A stretch of 48,698 bases of DNA. Origin: Smittium culicis. Lineage: Eukaryota > Kickxellomycota > Harpellomycetes > Harpellales > Legeriomycetaceae. The stretch is from assembly GCA_001970855.1 (NCBI GenBank), contig LSSN01000782.1, positions 1 to 48,698 on the forward strand, written 5' to 3'. This document shows, piece after piece, positions 24,107 through 38,649 of this stretch. Every line of letters starts with the position of its first letter. Within the stretch, counting starts at the first letter, position 1. The translations under genes and the position numbers were made by a program. The notes beneath the pieces were generated by a model. The model searched no databases and was not told the DNA's origin. It was given only the letters and a program-made list of their open reading frames with translations.

Positions 24107-25310
24107 CTGCTACATAATCATGCACTATTAGTACTACATGCTAGATAGCTTCTACTCTGTGATGTCCTTCCATTACGAAAATCAAAGGTTATTAAATTTC
24201 GGTAGGCGCCGTAACATAAGTCGGCCTGGTAGGAGAGAAATTGTATTTTCCTGCCCTTTCCCTGTAAATCTTAACAGCCCTCTGAGTGACGCTCTTCCTG
24301 CAGAAATCAATTTGGCTGCGCCTTAGCATAGGGCTCTGTTCTATATTTTTGACACCTTCAGGATCATGTTATGGCTGTCTATAGTCATCCTCAGATGTAA
24401 ATTCTGAGTTAGAATCAATTCTGATTTGGGCGAATTTATAAAATACCTCATATTGGCCAGTTTTAATGAAGTTGGATTATATTCAAATCTATATTTGATT
24501 TAACCCATCTATATTTATTAAGTCGCCCAAGTATTCAGAGACTCTGATATTCTTGTTCCCGACCAGCACTATACCGAGTGTAATACCTTTGTAAATGTGT
24601 GCGGGCTTAGTGACAAGCCGGATTTAGGAACTCAGAATTGATATTTGAGGATATTCTTACGGAATAAAAGATATTTTCTGTAGGACCTGAGTATTAATAT
24701 ATATAGGAATGCGCATTTCATTTCGAATGACGCCATGTATATCCTTATTAAATTATATTCTTCAGACCGATTTTTGCGATTTCACCATTAAATTTTGCTG
24801 CTTAATACTCTGATTTAGTTTCCGTAAGTCTAAAACTGGTTGAAGTTCCTCAGTTTTATTTTAGTTGTATAACAAGTTGCTGTAAAATCAAGGATTTTGA
24901 TTCTCCGCTTCTATGTTTGCTCTCATTGATAGTTACGAGGCAAATTCCTCCTTCAGGGTCATGTGAACGACTGGTCTCATCTTTCGCTTGTTGTGGTTAG
25001 GATGAGATGTCATTTTCAGCTGTCCCGTAATAATCTCTGATCAGGAACTCTGCGGTTCCAGTTTTCTGAGCTGTACCTGGAATCCATTATCTACGATTTT
25101 GTGGTCCCTTTGATTGTTCTTAAGTTTTTCCCTGGGTTTTTTGAACACTGAGAGTCGCCCTTCGAATGGAATGGTGTCATTAGTGATTGGTGGCACCATC
25201 GACCTCGACCTTTGGATCATTTCTACAAGTTCACCCATCCTAACGGAGGAATTGGAAAGTGATAGTGACGCTGAAATTTCTGTATTTTACGCCGCTGTGG
25301 TCATGGAGCT
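24107..25310 (-). pseudogene. decayed large protein gene, single minus-strand frame
   Basis: About 400 codons on the minus strand stay in one frame, with roughly 16 stops and no frameshift. Composition is protein-like throughout. Long open blocks are about 25280-25041 (including MGELVEMIQRSRSMVPPITN), about 25040-24930 (including MTSHPNHNKRKMRPVVHM), 24850-24770 (including LQPVLDLRKLNQSIKQQN), 24620-24510 (including KPAHIYKGITLGIVLVGN) and 24350-24190 (ending PTRPTYVTAPTEI). Many stops are of the kind a C-to-T change produces from CAA, CAG or CGA codons. I do not recognise a domain; a retroelement polyprotein is my best guess from length and setting. Several 60-75 codon plus-strand frames overlap it and are probably shadows. 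Confidence 0.4.
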
Positions 25311-25380
25311 GACAATTAAGATGTGTCCTTCGACCTGCTAGGGCCCACAAAAAAAGGGGGAGGGGTAATTAACTGTTTTC

Positions 25381-26703
25381 ATTTTTTTGGATTTGAGGCT
25401 GCTAGCTATTTATAAATTTTTTCACAATAAATAAGTATATTAACGCCGGATTATACTAGTTTCTGCTTTCATGTAAAATTCATTCCAATGTGTAAGTTAT
25501 CCTATCTGGCTTGTGTTACCGTCGATGAAAGTTTATCCACAATACATTTGGTTGTGACCAGTAATTCAACATCTGGATCATCCACTGTCAATCCTGAATC
25601 GATAATAGATCCTGTGAATAAAGTATCTTATTGCTATAGTATCGTGTGTTAGTTCCATTTGATGATATAAAATTCTGAATAGGCCTTCTTCACAAATACT
25701 GAATCAGCTTTGATAAACAAATGGATGTTTTTGCAGACTTTTCTACTCATGAACTATTTGTAAATTACGTTCTTCTTTTCTTCTTTAGTAACCAAGATTC
25801 TGTAGAAATATTCTGTCATTGATGGAATCAGTTTATATAGTTCTGGGAATACATTAAGCCTGGTGCTGGATTAGATTATGTATTTTTTTGATCCATGTCT
25901 GGTTGAGAATTCAACATATTATAATAAAAAGATTGCCAACCTTACATTTATGGCCATCTATTACATAAAGTCAAAAGCAAAAAAATTTAGAGATAATATC
26001 TAGACTCATTTATTAGAAATAATTACGGAAAGCAAATATTTCAGGTAGATTTACTTTGCGAAAGAAAAGACAATAAGAATATCGATTATATGTACCTGTA
26101 CATTAAAAATAATAAAAAATATTATTATTATTATAATTTCTACTTCAATTTTAATTTTATTTTAGTCGTAATTTTCGATTAATTATTAAAAAAGATAATA
26201 ATTTATGTGAATTAACCCAATGACGTATAATCTTTAAATGAAGTTGAAAAGATTTGGCCAAGACATTAACTAAGTATTAGATAGTCAAATAGGCCAAGAT
26301 TATTTAAAAAAAAATTATTTTAATAATTAAAATATACCTTACTATTTCTCGAAATCGCAGATTTCTTAAATCACTTTCCGTCGTCACCTAAATCAAAACT
26401 ACTTCCAATATAAAAGTCATAAAGCCTTTGGCACTTTTTCTCAAATATTTTACGAATGAAATTCACTTACTTATAAGCATAATTTAATATTAATAAGTTA
26501 TCAATATTTTTTGTAGCATCAAAGTCGCAAAAATTATATCACTAATGGATTTATCTCGCCAGATTGCTCTGAGCTATTATTTTATACGATTATTTACAAA
26601 TATACCCAAAAATTCATTGAAAAATTGCAAAGCTAATCAATTTTGATCGAAAATTTTAAAAAAAATCAAAAAAAATTTTTTAGCTATTAAATAACTGGAA
26701 TTT
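25381..26703. other. AT-rich sequence up to the assembly gap
   Basis: No gene is seen. G+C falls from the island edge towards the gap. A purine tract (A then G) at about 25349-25366 stands out but has no clear role. Confidence 0.5.
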
Positions 26704-27487
26704 NNNNNNNNNNNNNNNNNNNNNNNNNNNNNNNNNNNNNNNNNNNNNNNNNNNNNNNNNNNNNNNNNNNNNNNNNNNNNNNNNNNNNNNNNNNNNNNNN
26801 NNNNNNNNNNNNNNNNNNNNNNNNNNNNNNNNNNNNNNNNNNNNNNNNNNNNNNNNNNNNNNNNNNNNNNNNNNNNNNNNNNNNNNNNNNNNNNNNNNNN
26901 NNNNNNNNNNNNNNNNNNNNNNNNNNNNNNNNNNNNNNNNNNNNNNNNNNNNNNNNNNNNNNNNNNNNNNNNNNNNNNNNNNNNNNNNNNNNNNNNNNNN
27001 NNNNNNNNNNNNNNNNNNNNNNNNNNNNNNNNNNNNNNNNNNNNNNNNNNNNNNNNNNNNNNNNNNNNNNNNNNNNNNNNNNNNNNNNNNNNNNNNNNNN
27101 NNNNNNNNNNNNNNNNNNNNNNNNNNNNNNNNNNNNNNNNNNNNNNNNNNNNNNNNNNNNNNNNNNNNNNNNNNNNNNNNNNNNNNNNNNNNNNNNNNNN
27201 NNNNNNNNNNNNNNNNNNNNNNNNNNNNNNNNNNNNNNNNNNNNNNNNNNNNNNNNNNNNNNNNNNNNNNNNNNNNNNNNNNNNNNNNNNNNNNNNNNNN
27301 NNNNNNNNNNNNNNNNNNNNNNNNNNNNNNNNNNNNNNNNNNNNNNNNNNNNNNNNNNNNNNNNNNNNNNNNNNNNNNNNNNNNNNNNNNNNNNNNNNNN
27401 NNNNNNNNNNNNNNNNNNNNNNNNNNNNNNNNNNNNNNNNNNNNNNNNNNNNNNNNNNNNNNNNNNNNNNNNNNNNNNNNNNNNNNN
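26704..27487. other. assembly gap (784 N)
   Basis: A run of N; the sequence is unknown and the length may be an estimate. The flanks on both sides are AT-rich with homopolymers, typical of an assembly break in low-complexity DNA. Confidence 1.
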
Positions 27488-30400
27488 TTATTTTTTTAAT
27501 ATTTTTTTTAACTTTTTAAATATTTTTTTATTAGTTTTTGTATACTTTTAAATTATGTTTAATAAACTCTCTGAGACAAAAAAAAAAAAATACTACTTTG
27601 ATTTATAATTTCATTTTGAATATTATGAGTATGATTCTTAATATTTCATAAGTTTAGGTTTTAACTTTTTCATGCTGGTAGAAAATTTTTTTATCAATAA
27701 AATAAAAATAACTATTCATAGTAAAACTAATTAAATTTTCAGAATCATGAGTTTATTGGCTTGCAAATATTAGTAGAAAATAATATACTAAATTAAAGCC
27801 CGTACACAATTAAATAAACTTTTTAACTCTTTCCCGTTCAACACTCTTATAAAAAAACTAAATTATTAGTATTTTATGATTTAATAACATTTTACTATTT
27901 ACAGCTATTCTCAACAAATACCAATAAATATACGTGTCTCAGGATTTTATAATTTTTATTTGAAACTAATTTTCTAAATTTAGTAGGTCAAAAAAAATCT
28001 ACCGCCCATGATAAGGTTTAGTAGTATTGCAGATGAAAGAGCTAAACTTAATTTTATTTCTAAAATAAAAATACTAGAAAATATGTGGTAAGTATAGTAA
28101 AAAATATCAATTTAGTACAAGGCATATAAAATCATAAATCTTGTTAAAAATAAGCTCCTGTGCCGATGTACAGGTTGTGTACCTAAATCGAAACGATATC
28201 AAACTATCAAATGAATGATCTACAAAGGTATTTATTCGAGAGAAGTAAATGAAATTTTAATAAAATCCTATTCGCTTTATATTTATGAAAACTTACTAGT
28301 CATTAAATGTGGAATTTAAAACATTTATAATCCCTAATTGAATGAACTTGTTAAAGTTATTTAAATATTAATAAATTAAGATACAGATTTGATTAAAAAT
28401 ATTTAAAATAAAAAATATAATATTAAAAATATTATAATGTATTGAAACCATGAAAAACTAAAACATTAAAGTTCAGATACTCTTATATTCTCAGACGACG
28501 TTTCTAAGTTTTTAAAAAATAAGATTATCTAGAAATAATAAAAACCCGTCTATACATTTATTCAAAATACAGAGAAAAAATAATTAAATGGCTGTTTTTT
28601 GTATATTTTACAGCAAAATTTTATTAATAAAGTATTATAATGGAGATATATATATTAATACTTTATATATGATAAATTTAGAATTATTATTTTTTATTTA
28701 TTAACAGCAGTTTGATGTATGCTGTGCTACGACAAAATAAAATTTATACATAAACTAACTCATAATTTATGTTTTAATTTAGGAATCTTTTATTTAAAGA
28801 AACTTTATAAAGGCTAGTATATTACATTATTTTAAAAGCTATAAGTTTAATCATTTTTTTTAAAGATCAATAATTTTTGATTTAAATGGTTCAAGAGATA
28901 CTACAATATGAAAAATAAAAATTTTATATTGAATAAAAAAGTAATTTTTGCATATTTTTGCAAAAATGTACACGGATTTGACTAACATGTAAATTTTAGT
29001 CAAATTTTATTATTTATACTATTATCCCTTTAAATTCTATTAATTACTTGAAATATAATAGTATTCAAGTAATTGGATTAAAAAAAGTAAAGGAACTTAT
29101 AATAAAATGATTATTATTCTAGTGATTATATTTAATTTATGCTTTATTCATGTGAAAATTTCTACGTTATACCAGCAAATTATACCACAACAGAGAAAAT
29201 ATATTAGATATCGATTTCTAACACTACTCAGGAAAAACATACCTCTCAACAACCCAATCAGTGAGTACCAATAAAGATCTATATTAAGTTACGACCTCAG
29301 AGTTAAAATGAGAAATATCAAATACAGAATAATAAATTTACATTTATTTAATATTTTTATATTTGTAATAATAGCTTTTTCGGTTAAATTTTAGTTTTAT
29401 TTTATTCAATATTAATTTAACTTTTAATTTAATCTATTTTACTCTGAAAATTCAAAAAACTTTGCTATATTTATTATATTTTCCAAATTATAGCTAATAA
29501 ATTAATTTATTAGTTTTATTATATTTTTTGCAAATTATACAAGGATTTTTATAAGTAGGTATTCTATTTAAAACTAACCTTTTGTAACTATAATGATTTC
29601 CATGGTAAAAAATAACGTAGATACACTTTGGATAAATAAAAATAGTTTTAAATAAAAAGATTCTCGACCATTATACTTATCATATTTTTTTTAATTTTTT
29701 TAATTTCTCATTTAGGAAAGGAATAGTTTATTTTCATAATTATAAAAATATATTAATATAATATCTTTAATTTAATAAAATTTAATTTAATACGCCTTTC
29801 ATAGAATAAAAAATCTATATCTCTGGTTATTCTTTTATTAAAGTAGCATATTGTCTAATTCTGGATCTTGAAAGTAGGAATAGATCAAGAGGAAGCGTTT
29901 TAGTCTAATAAAATATTTAGTTGACTATTTAAAATTAGATTGAAACAAAAGACTCTTTGAAAGTGATTTTATGTAACAATGATCCATTACAGATCTTGAT
30001 CGTGATGATAAGAATGGAACTCTGGTAAAATTGTAAGTGAATATTATATGAAAATTTTGAAACATTGGTGAAATTTCAGTAAAGCGTTTATGTCGATAGG
30101 AATCATTAACACCAAGAAATGCTAGGTCAAAGGAAAAATCATAATTTATCCAGAATAGGCTCATAAGATTTAACAGGTTGTAACTATAAGACATATATGA
30201 TACTTGTAGACATATTGGATGGGACTTTCAAAGTTTTAAGAATTTTTTTTGCTAATATTTCATGTCAGAGATTCTAATTGGGGCAAATATTTAAATTGTA
30301 TCGATTTCAACTGTATGACTTGCGGGTATGAGAGTTATTGTAGAGAAAAAATATACAATTTTAAATTTGCAGGAATCTATGAAGATTAAACAGACATTTT

Positions 30401-33400
30401 ATAAACCCTTTAATAATATAAAATCGTTATTTGAGATTTCTGTGATCAAAATAACTGATAATTGCGTTTTAACTAATGATAAACCTAAAAATCAAATAAA
30501 AAGCTTGTTTATTTGTATCTAGATGTGTTTATAGATTTTAAAATCGTCGAATAATGAGTGATAGGTTTCAAGGTTTTAATTTAGGCAGTTGGAGTAAGTC
30601 ATTTATGCAATCATTATGAATTCATTGAAAATTTGCTGAATATGAAAATTAAACTTTATAAATATTATGTGTATAAATAAGTTTTGAAAACATTTTTCCA
30701 GCTAAATTTTATTGATATATACTTAGCCTTATACTAATATGTATATAAAAAAACTGATTTTAGTGATTTATAATCAAAAGCGATATGGTATAAACCTTGA
30801 TCTAAAATTTATTTTCAATCATAGAAAAAAAAACGAAGAGGACTCCAAAAAATTTATAGAGATATGTAAAAATGACAATTGGAAAAAAACTAATATAAGT
30901 ATAATAAAAAAAAGTCTGATATTAAAAAGAGCCTGTCATATTGATTATGGTTTTCATGTAAAAATATTTTTAAATAGAATGTAATTTAGCTCTTAAAGAG
31001 AAGTAGAACTATACAACTTTAAAGCAGTTTAGCCGATCTATAGTATAAGGTGTATTTAAGATAAATTTCTGGTTATGTTCTAAAGGGTAAAAAATCCAAT
31101 AAATAAATTCATTACCGTTTTCGTTGTTTTTAATAGGCTGAAAATGTCAAAGAAAATTGGTAAAAAATAGCACTTTTTAGCATTTTGACTATACATTTTT
31201 TAAAATTTTCGCATAAAAATTAGATCTGAAGCAATGAAAAATTTAAAAAAGTATATAAATTTTCACACAAATAAGCATAATAAATATCTACAACGTGAGA
31301 TTGAACTTAAAAATCGGCTTTAATTTAAAATAATCGAAAGTTTTAATTTTAATAGAATACTTATAGTCATTGGCTCGAAATGCCGGATGAACGATATTTA
31401 AATTTATTAAAAAATTGCTGAAATTTAACAATTAGGGGTTTTTTTTATTTTTGTTAGTTAGACTTTTAGCTATTGCAGTCAATTAAGGTATTTATATAGT
31501 TTAGAATATTAGGCATTATAATGTGCTATAAATTGCATTGAAAACTATTTTTTTTAAAGTGTTTAATATAGTGTTTGGTTATTGTCAAAAAATAATGGTC
31601 AATTATAATATTAAATGAATAATATAATACTTATCTCTACAGTTAGGCATGTTTAATTGCCACTAAACATTGTATTCTGATTTTTAGAACAATCAGATAA
31701 GCTTTATTTAGGTATAAATATATATAAACGTATTCATTATTACACGTGGCTTCAGTCAAAGTAAAATCAATAAATTTTCCTTTGTGATCCCTAAAAGGGA
31801 TTTATTTATGTTTTTTACAACTAAGAAACTTAATCCATATTTACCAATGAACCATTGGAAATAATAGAGTGCTAGGCTGTTAATTTTTATGTTAATTTTT
31901 TTTATTATTATGAAGCTAGACATAAGCCTTTTTAGAAAGGGATGTCTCAAAACTTAACCTCTTTTTATCCAATACCTGGGATTAAACCCATTTATACAAA
32001 TAATTAACACCTTAAATTACTAGTAATCTTGATTACCTATAAGACACCAACTTTATACAAAGACCTCTACCTTAAATGCACAATTATAAATATACTTGTT
32101 TCATGTTATTCGAATGAAAGAGGGGTGTCTATAAATACTCACTGATTTTACTATCAAGAAAAGAATTTCTTGGATTATATTAGTTTTCTCTAATACTAAA
32201 TTTCATTAAATATATAGATTAATAATCTATCTTTAAAACACCTTATTTTAAAATTTTTGATTCAATAAACGTATCATTCTTTATAAAAATTTTTTTTGCT
32301 AATATAAAGTTTTAGCAATCAAATCACAATGTTTTTTAATTAGATGCAAAGTTCTTGTTTTTAATCCGATACTAATAAAAATGATTATAATAGCTGTAAA
32401 TTCTCGGAGTGAGTCTTCTAAAATGACTCAACTCATTGAAATAACTTTTGTTGATAAATTTTAAATATTAATAGATTATTTAGAGCATTTTCCAAATAAA
32501 TTGACCACTTTTAATGAGTTTTAATATATGTATCAATAAAAAATGTTAAAAACGTTCTCATAAATATTTGAAGAATGTATCTGTAATTTAATACTTTGGT
32601 AAATTAGAAGCATTCACATTCAAAGTTAAAATACTAGATAGAGCAGATAATTTAAATATAATACAAATAATGGTTATCAAGAATATGAGAAATATAGAAT
32701 TCATTTACAAATTTGAAGAATAAATTCTAAGAATCTATCTAGAAATAAAAATGAGTCACAGATTTACTACTATATTAAATTAACAACAATATCTCTTTTA
32801 TAAAATCATATTATTTTTTTCCATTGTAGAATGAGATCTATAGGAATCTTCTTCTAAAAAGAGATTTTTTATAAAGAGACAGAAAAAAGGGGGTTTATAT
32901 ACGTATTTTTTTTATAAAAATTGTATTAACTTTATATACTATTTACCATTTTACGGGATATTACACCTTATAGATTTTACACAGGTCAAATATGCTGTTA
33001 AAAAACATTTAGCAAAAAGAATATGAAAAAAAAGTCTTTTTTTCATTTTTCAATATAAGAAATCGTTCTTTCTATAATATGTTAGTCTTATATTATTATT
33101 ATCATTTTTTAAAATCAGTAATATCGCAAAAAAAAAAAGAGATCATAAATTATAAGTATTAAATAGTAAATTAAAACTCAAATTTATAATATTTAGATAA
33201 AAGTTAGCCTTAAAACGCATTTTTAAGCATACGGTGACATATTTAACAACTAATAAAACATCACAATGAAACTTCAAAACGGCTTATAAGACAGTTTAAA
33301 TAGAAAATTTTGATGTAAGTCGATATAGAGAATGTAGATGTGATAATCACGCGAAAAAAATATAGAAAGACAAAAAAGTTTAGAAAAAGCCTACACAAAT

Positions 33401-34419
33401 GAACAGAATCCCAAATATCGGAAGAAACTGTAACAAAAACCAACTCTACTCATAAAAATATTAATTAAAATCCCAGGTCAAATATCTGTAAAAAAAGCGG
33501 CTTATGAATATAGTTTGAATGATTACCACGAAAAGATATATAAATGTATAAGAAAAATCATCAAATACATCAAAAAAACACAGATAAAGCTGAAAATGAG
33601 CTGAAATTTAAAAATAAATAGCTAGCATAGAAATGAAACAGTAATTGAGAATTAATAGAAAAAATTGATGTAAGCAGTAACTAAAACTGATAAATAAAAT
33701 ATGCATAATCTGATACTATGTCTGGGACACATTCTGGAGCACACTATGGAACACATTCTGTGTCACTTACAAAATCGCAATTTTAGATATACATAATTCT
33801 CTTTGTAGTTCACTTTCAGTATCGCTTTCTAAATCAAATTCTAGATCTTTTATTGCTTTTCATTCTGGGTTGATATCCTGATTAAATTATAGGTCGTTTT
33901 CTTAGTCGTAATATAATAAAATATTTATTCATTCTAAATTAATTTTTTGGTTACTATTTGGGACGTTTTATAGGGATGCTTTCTGGGTTGCTTTCATAGT
34001 TACTTTCTCGGTATCAATCTATTAAGATTTATGATCTTGTTATTATTCACAGTTTTTTTATTATGCTGTTATATATCACACAATCGAACACGCTATATTT
34101 TATAGAATTTTTCATAAATTTATAATAGCTAATTATCGATGAATGATTTTTAATAAAGAACTACATTATTGATTTATTTTCCTAATTAACTGTTAGTAAA
34201 ATTTTACTATAATATTGAATTATTTTCAAATTTATTTAAATATTCTTTATAAATTTTTTGCAGTTTGTTACCAATTTGGGCGATTCCTTGTTTTTTAAGA
34301 TATTTTATTACTAAGATTAATCATTTTAAAAAAATTTTTATCCGAAAATTAAATCAATTATAGCAATGTATATATACATTTTTTTTGAAAAATAAAATTA
34401 GATTTTATTGAAATATGGT
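27488..34419. other. AT-rich non-coding desert
   Basis: I see no supportable gene. Open frames of 60-89 codons at 29925-30194, 30328-30522, 30739-30984, 31756-31950 and 33261-33443 carry no motif I recognise and fit chance. A slightly less AT-rich patch at 33715-34050 contains repeated phrases of the form ACACATTCTG and TTTCTGGGTTG but no readable frame. Confidence 0.5.
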
Positions 34420-35060
34420 TGAAGGTGGCTCATGTTTATCTTAAAATAAGACAATTTCCTTTGATGATTGAAAGTATCCAGACTGATTTTCAAACGAGAG
34501 TTGACAGAAGGTATTGTAGCGAGAAAGTGTCAGAATCTATTAGATAGGCGATATAGAACTCAATTAGATATAGTTGATAAACGAAAATGAATCAACTTGA
34601 GAAAACGTTGAATATTTTCTGAATAATGTGTATGAAATTGAATTGAAATTGAAACGAAATTGTGCTTAGATAAGAACTGAATACATGTTTTAAGTAATAG
34701 GATCTAATAGAAATGAACAGTTGTATAAAGTATAGAAATTGAGAAGGTAAAAGATACGGGAATAGTAGAAGTGATAGAGTAAGAAAACTAATGTCTGAAA
34801 GCTTATCAAATAAGACGAGGGATGGAGGATAAGTTGGATTTAGCAAGAAATTATAGTCAGTTCTGATAGAAGAGTGGGTAAATCAGTGACAGATAGATAA
34901 ATGTGATCTATTAGGAACCGGGTACAAATTTCGAGACAGAAACAGCGGGAGAGTTGAGTAAAGAGTGTCAAGTTGGGAGCATGTGATGGAGAGGAAGGTG
35001 GGCAAGAAGGATGATATGATAATCTAGGCGCAAGTGATGTGTTATATGAATTTTGAAGAT
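34420..35060 (+). pseudogene. C-poor, purine-rich coding fossil
   Basis: The plus strand is strikingly poor in C and rich in A and G, and turns T-rich right after. One plus frame starting near 34425 reads protein-like blocks separated by single stops: WLKVAHVYLKIRQF with RVDRRYCSEKVSESIR, then RVRKLMSESLSNKTRD, then GTGYKFRDRNSGRVE and SSWEHVMERKVGKKDD. Many stops are TAG, TAA or TGA where Q or R would fit. The 84-codon minus-strand frame at 34592-34846, rich in F, L and S, is its shadow. The family is unknown; a decayed transposon protein such as a gag is possible. Confidence 0.35.
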
Positions 35061-38000
35061 AATAAGATATTTTAAGTATGGGGGTTTAGATGGTGATGGT
35101 ATAAGTTTATCCGATTCTTTGTGGATAGAATATTTTGCAAATTTTATAAATAATATTTTAATTAATTTATTTTTTGAGCGGATACATAATCGATTGTGGT
35201 TTGAGCCTGAAATTTTTTATAGATTTTTTCTCTGATCTATATGTTAGTTTAACTTGTATAAATATTCTGTTAGCATGACTATCGAATTAGAGTTTTTACT
35301 GTGGATTATATATTTATGATTTTCGAAAAATAATTTTGCGCTCATTGTTCTAGAAGTTTGTTTGTCTATTTTGCTCATTTTTTCAACCATTTAATTTATG
35401 AATGGCTTATTGTTAATTGATAGTGTACTAATTTATTTTTTGGTTCTCGAATGATTTCGTTTGCTTTTCTAATTTTGTAAATTTTATTTAGTTTTTTTTT
35501 GAAACGTTTGATATAATATTTTTATATCAGTATTGCTAGATTATTCACCATTAAATTTCTTATTATGAGTAATTTCATTTATAAAGTTTATTTTCTTATT
35601 TTATTGGATTTATTTATTTATCGAATTTTTATAGTGAAATTATTTTTTTTGGTTTTTCATTGTTGTCACTCTAGAATATATTTAATTTCCTTCGTGTATA
35701 TATCTTTAGAAATATTTTACTAGTTTTTACATTTAATTTAAATTTTATTTGAATTATTAAAATATAATACTATGTTTGATTTAATCATTAATTGTCATGT
35801 AATTAAATGAATCTTGATTAGACTGACATTACCCCTACCTGGAGATTTGTATGTATTATAATATGTATATTTTTGTAGCCCTTTATAGATATAAGTTAAT
35901 TTTATGCAAAAATTACTCGAATTTATTTAATAAAACACCATCTTTAATTTTTTTAACAAAAGTGATAATATATAAGTTGTGTTATAAAAAATTTTATGAG
36001 TCTTCAGAAATTAAAAGCGACATTCATTAAGCTTGATATTAATCTGAATAAAGAAAATATTTATCAAACTATTTTAATTATCAGATTATATTAATATTAT
36101 TTTTTAGTCATGGTTACTAAATTGGTTTTTTTTTTTAGTTCAAATAGAATAACCTAAGATGGTGTAAAATTAATAGTAATAAATATATTCCAATCTTAAC
36201 ACTGTAAATTTCTCAATTCTTTATTTTTTTTATATAATACAAAGCCAATTTTATTTTTTAATTACCTAAGAAAAAAAATCTTAAACCTTTATAAATTATA
36301 ATTTCTAGATTTAAATCGTAGTAATTATCGGATTAAAATCCTTATAAACTTGGTACAAAAATAATTTTTTTAAATTAATAAATAAATCATAATACCTATA
36401 ACCCTGACCATTTAGATAATTGAAGTTTCTTTACATAAACAATACAATTATTTAATTATTTGATTATAGAATAAATAAAAAATCAAATATTTTTTACAGC
36501 TAAATGAATACCAAAAATTTACACAATAGAGAAAATTACGATCAGGTTATTTCTCTATTTATTTCACTTTTATTTATTTCATTTAAACCATATAAAATTT
36601 ATTTAGAAATAAAATCTTTTCATAAGCAATTTTGATTCAGATAACAGTTTGAATTCTTTTATTTTGATATTATGATGTATACAAAAACTATCAAAAGCTA
36701 TAATATCTAAATTGAAATCATTTTTTTCATATTAAATAACCAAATATATATAATTATCTTACACTAAATTAATTTTAATTTTATTTCCTGTAATTTTTAT
36801 TTCACACAGTTAGATTTCTATTTGTAATTTGAAGGGCTTTGTTCAATTTTTATTTACAATTATTATCTATTTATAATAAAGTCAAACTATAAAGCTACTC
36901 AATATAAAAAAAATTTTTCGCTGGTTTAAAATAATTTCTAGTAAAATTAATTTATTTTTTACTAAGCCTCTAGTGTGCAATATTTCTATTAATAAAATTC
37001 TCGGATCAAATTATAATAGAATAAACTAGATAAAAATGAACCTACATAAAATTATATAAGTATTATCTCATTAATAGTTTTAAAAAAAATTAAAATAATT
37101 AGAAATTAATACATAATATTTGTTTATGTATATTACAATATGCTATATATATTTTTTTGTGTATTTATCAGCTTATTAAAAAAAATATGAATTCTTTGTC
37201 AAGACCTGACAGCTAGGTATTATTAAGTAATAAATATTAAGTATTAAGTATTAAGTTTAAGTATTAAGTATTTACTTTTATATTTATTTATTTGAAATAG
37301 TTATCAAGTGAAGATATTTTATTGCAAAAGATTCTTTTTCAATAAAATCTCTAACTATGTATACTTTTTAAAAAGTTATCAAAATACTATAAAATTCTAT
37401 GAATTATTTTTCAAATACTAAAAAATACCATAAAGAATATTCTAGAATAAAACCATAAGTGATTACTAATTAAACGATTAGTAATGATAATGGAATTTGC
37501 TCAGCAAAAGTAATTTTACTACACGTGTTGAAATTACCTAACCACTAGCGCAAATCAAAACATAAATCTATTTCCAAAAATGGACCTTGGGAATATTGAG
37601 CAGTAATTTGTAATTTTATAGAACACGTATATCAATTTATATAATGACATGATAAATCATGACACTTGAGATCATATACTCCTATCGGTTATATACTTTC
37701 TCGTATTCTTTTATTAGGATTAAAATTTTTTATCAAAATTCGATTTAATTATTGCTACTATATAAAACTTATCTAATTACTTATAAACTTCTTTAGTGGA
37801 ATTGATACTTTGGCAAGAATCTCTATTGCTTTAAACATCTTTTATTGTATAAAGAATTATTTATTTTAATTATTTAACCATAGGATAAATCTATAATTAC
37901 ACTTTTATACAAGAAAAATTTTTAAAACATTAATCAGAATTAGTCATAAAAAATTTTATTTATACAAGATATGGAATCGTGGTAAGGATGTAAATTATGA

Positions 38001-38640
38001 TAACATCAGAGATATTTTCTGATCATTGAATTTAATAGCATGATTTTTTCTTCGTTGGCCGATAGCTTATTATGAGCTATTACATATATTATCCCTAGTG
38101 CTAATTATATTATTCGAGAAAAAAAATTATTTGTGTATAATTTTTACATGCGAAGTTAATTCGATATAATAACTAATATCAAGTTTAATTCAAAAATCTG
38201 GAATATTTTACATTTTTTTACCTTTTTTATTTTACTCAAAAATATCAAATTTTGTATATAATTTTAAATAAAGTTTCGAAAAGACATTTTTATCATAACT
38301 TTTTAGATTATATTAAATTTCTCTACTCTTGTTTTTTTTTTACATGTGAATTTACTAAAAATATTAATTATATTTATATTAACTTTATCAATGACTTGAA
38401 TAATAATTATTATTGATAAAGGGTGATTTTGAACGAAAAAATAAGTTTGCTATACATTATAAATCTTGAAATGATAATATAAAATAATTTTTATAACTGG
38501 TTGAATTTGGAAGGACTATTAATTTTTCTATCTATTACTATAATTTTGAAAGGATTTTGCTAATCGATCTTCGCTATTTAGATATACGTATTCCACATAT
38601 ATTAATTTTTATTCATTAGTTATTACTGATTAGAATTAAA
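35061..38640. other. AT-rich non-coding desert
   Basis: Nothing supportable is seen except a 7-base microsatellite near 37230. The first kilobase is T-rich on the plus strand, the mirror of the purine-rich fossil before it. Confidence 0.5.
37230..37275. repeat. 7-bp microsatellite (TATTAAG)n
   Basis: Four or five copies of TATTAAG, one of them shortened by one base. It shares the core ATTAAG with the repeat near 2944. Confidence 0.85.
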
Positions 38641-38649
38641 ATTATATTT

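Noticed and set aside
25340..25370. Plus-strand KKGGG end and A/G tract as the tail of a Ty3 pol with polypurine tract
   Set aside because: No LTR-like pair flanks it, and the adjacent longest coherent frame is on the minus strand.
34592..34846. 84-codon minus-strand frame rich in F, L and S
   Set aside because: It is the shadow of a purine-rich plus-strand fossil; low-complexity hydrophobic composition is expected there.
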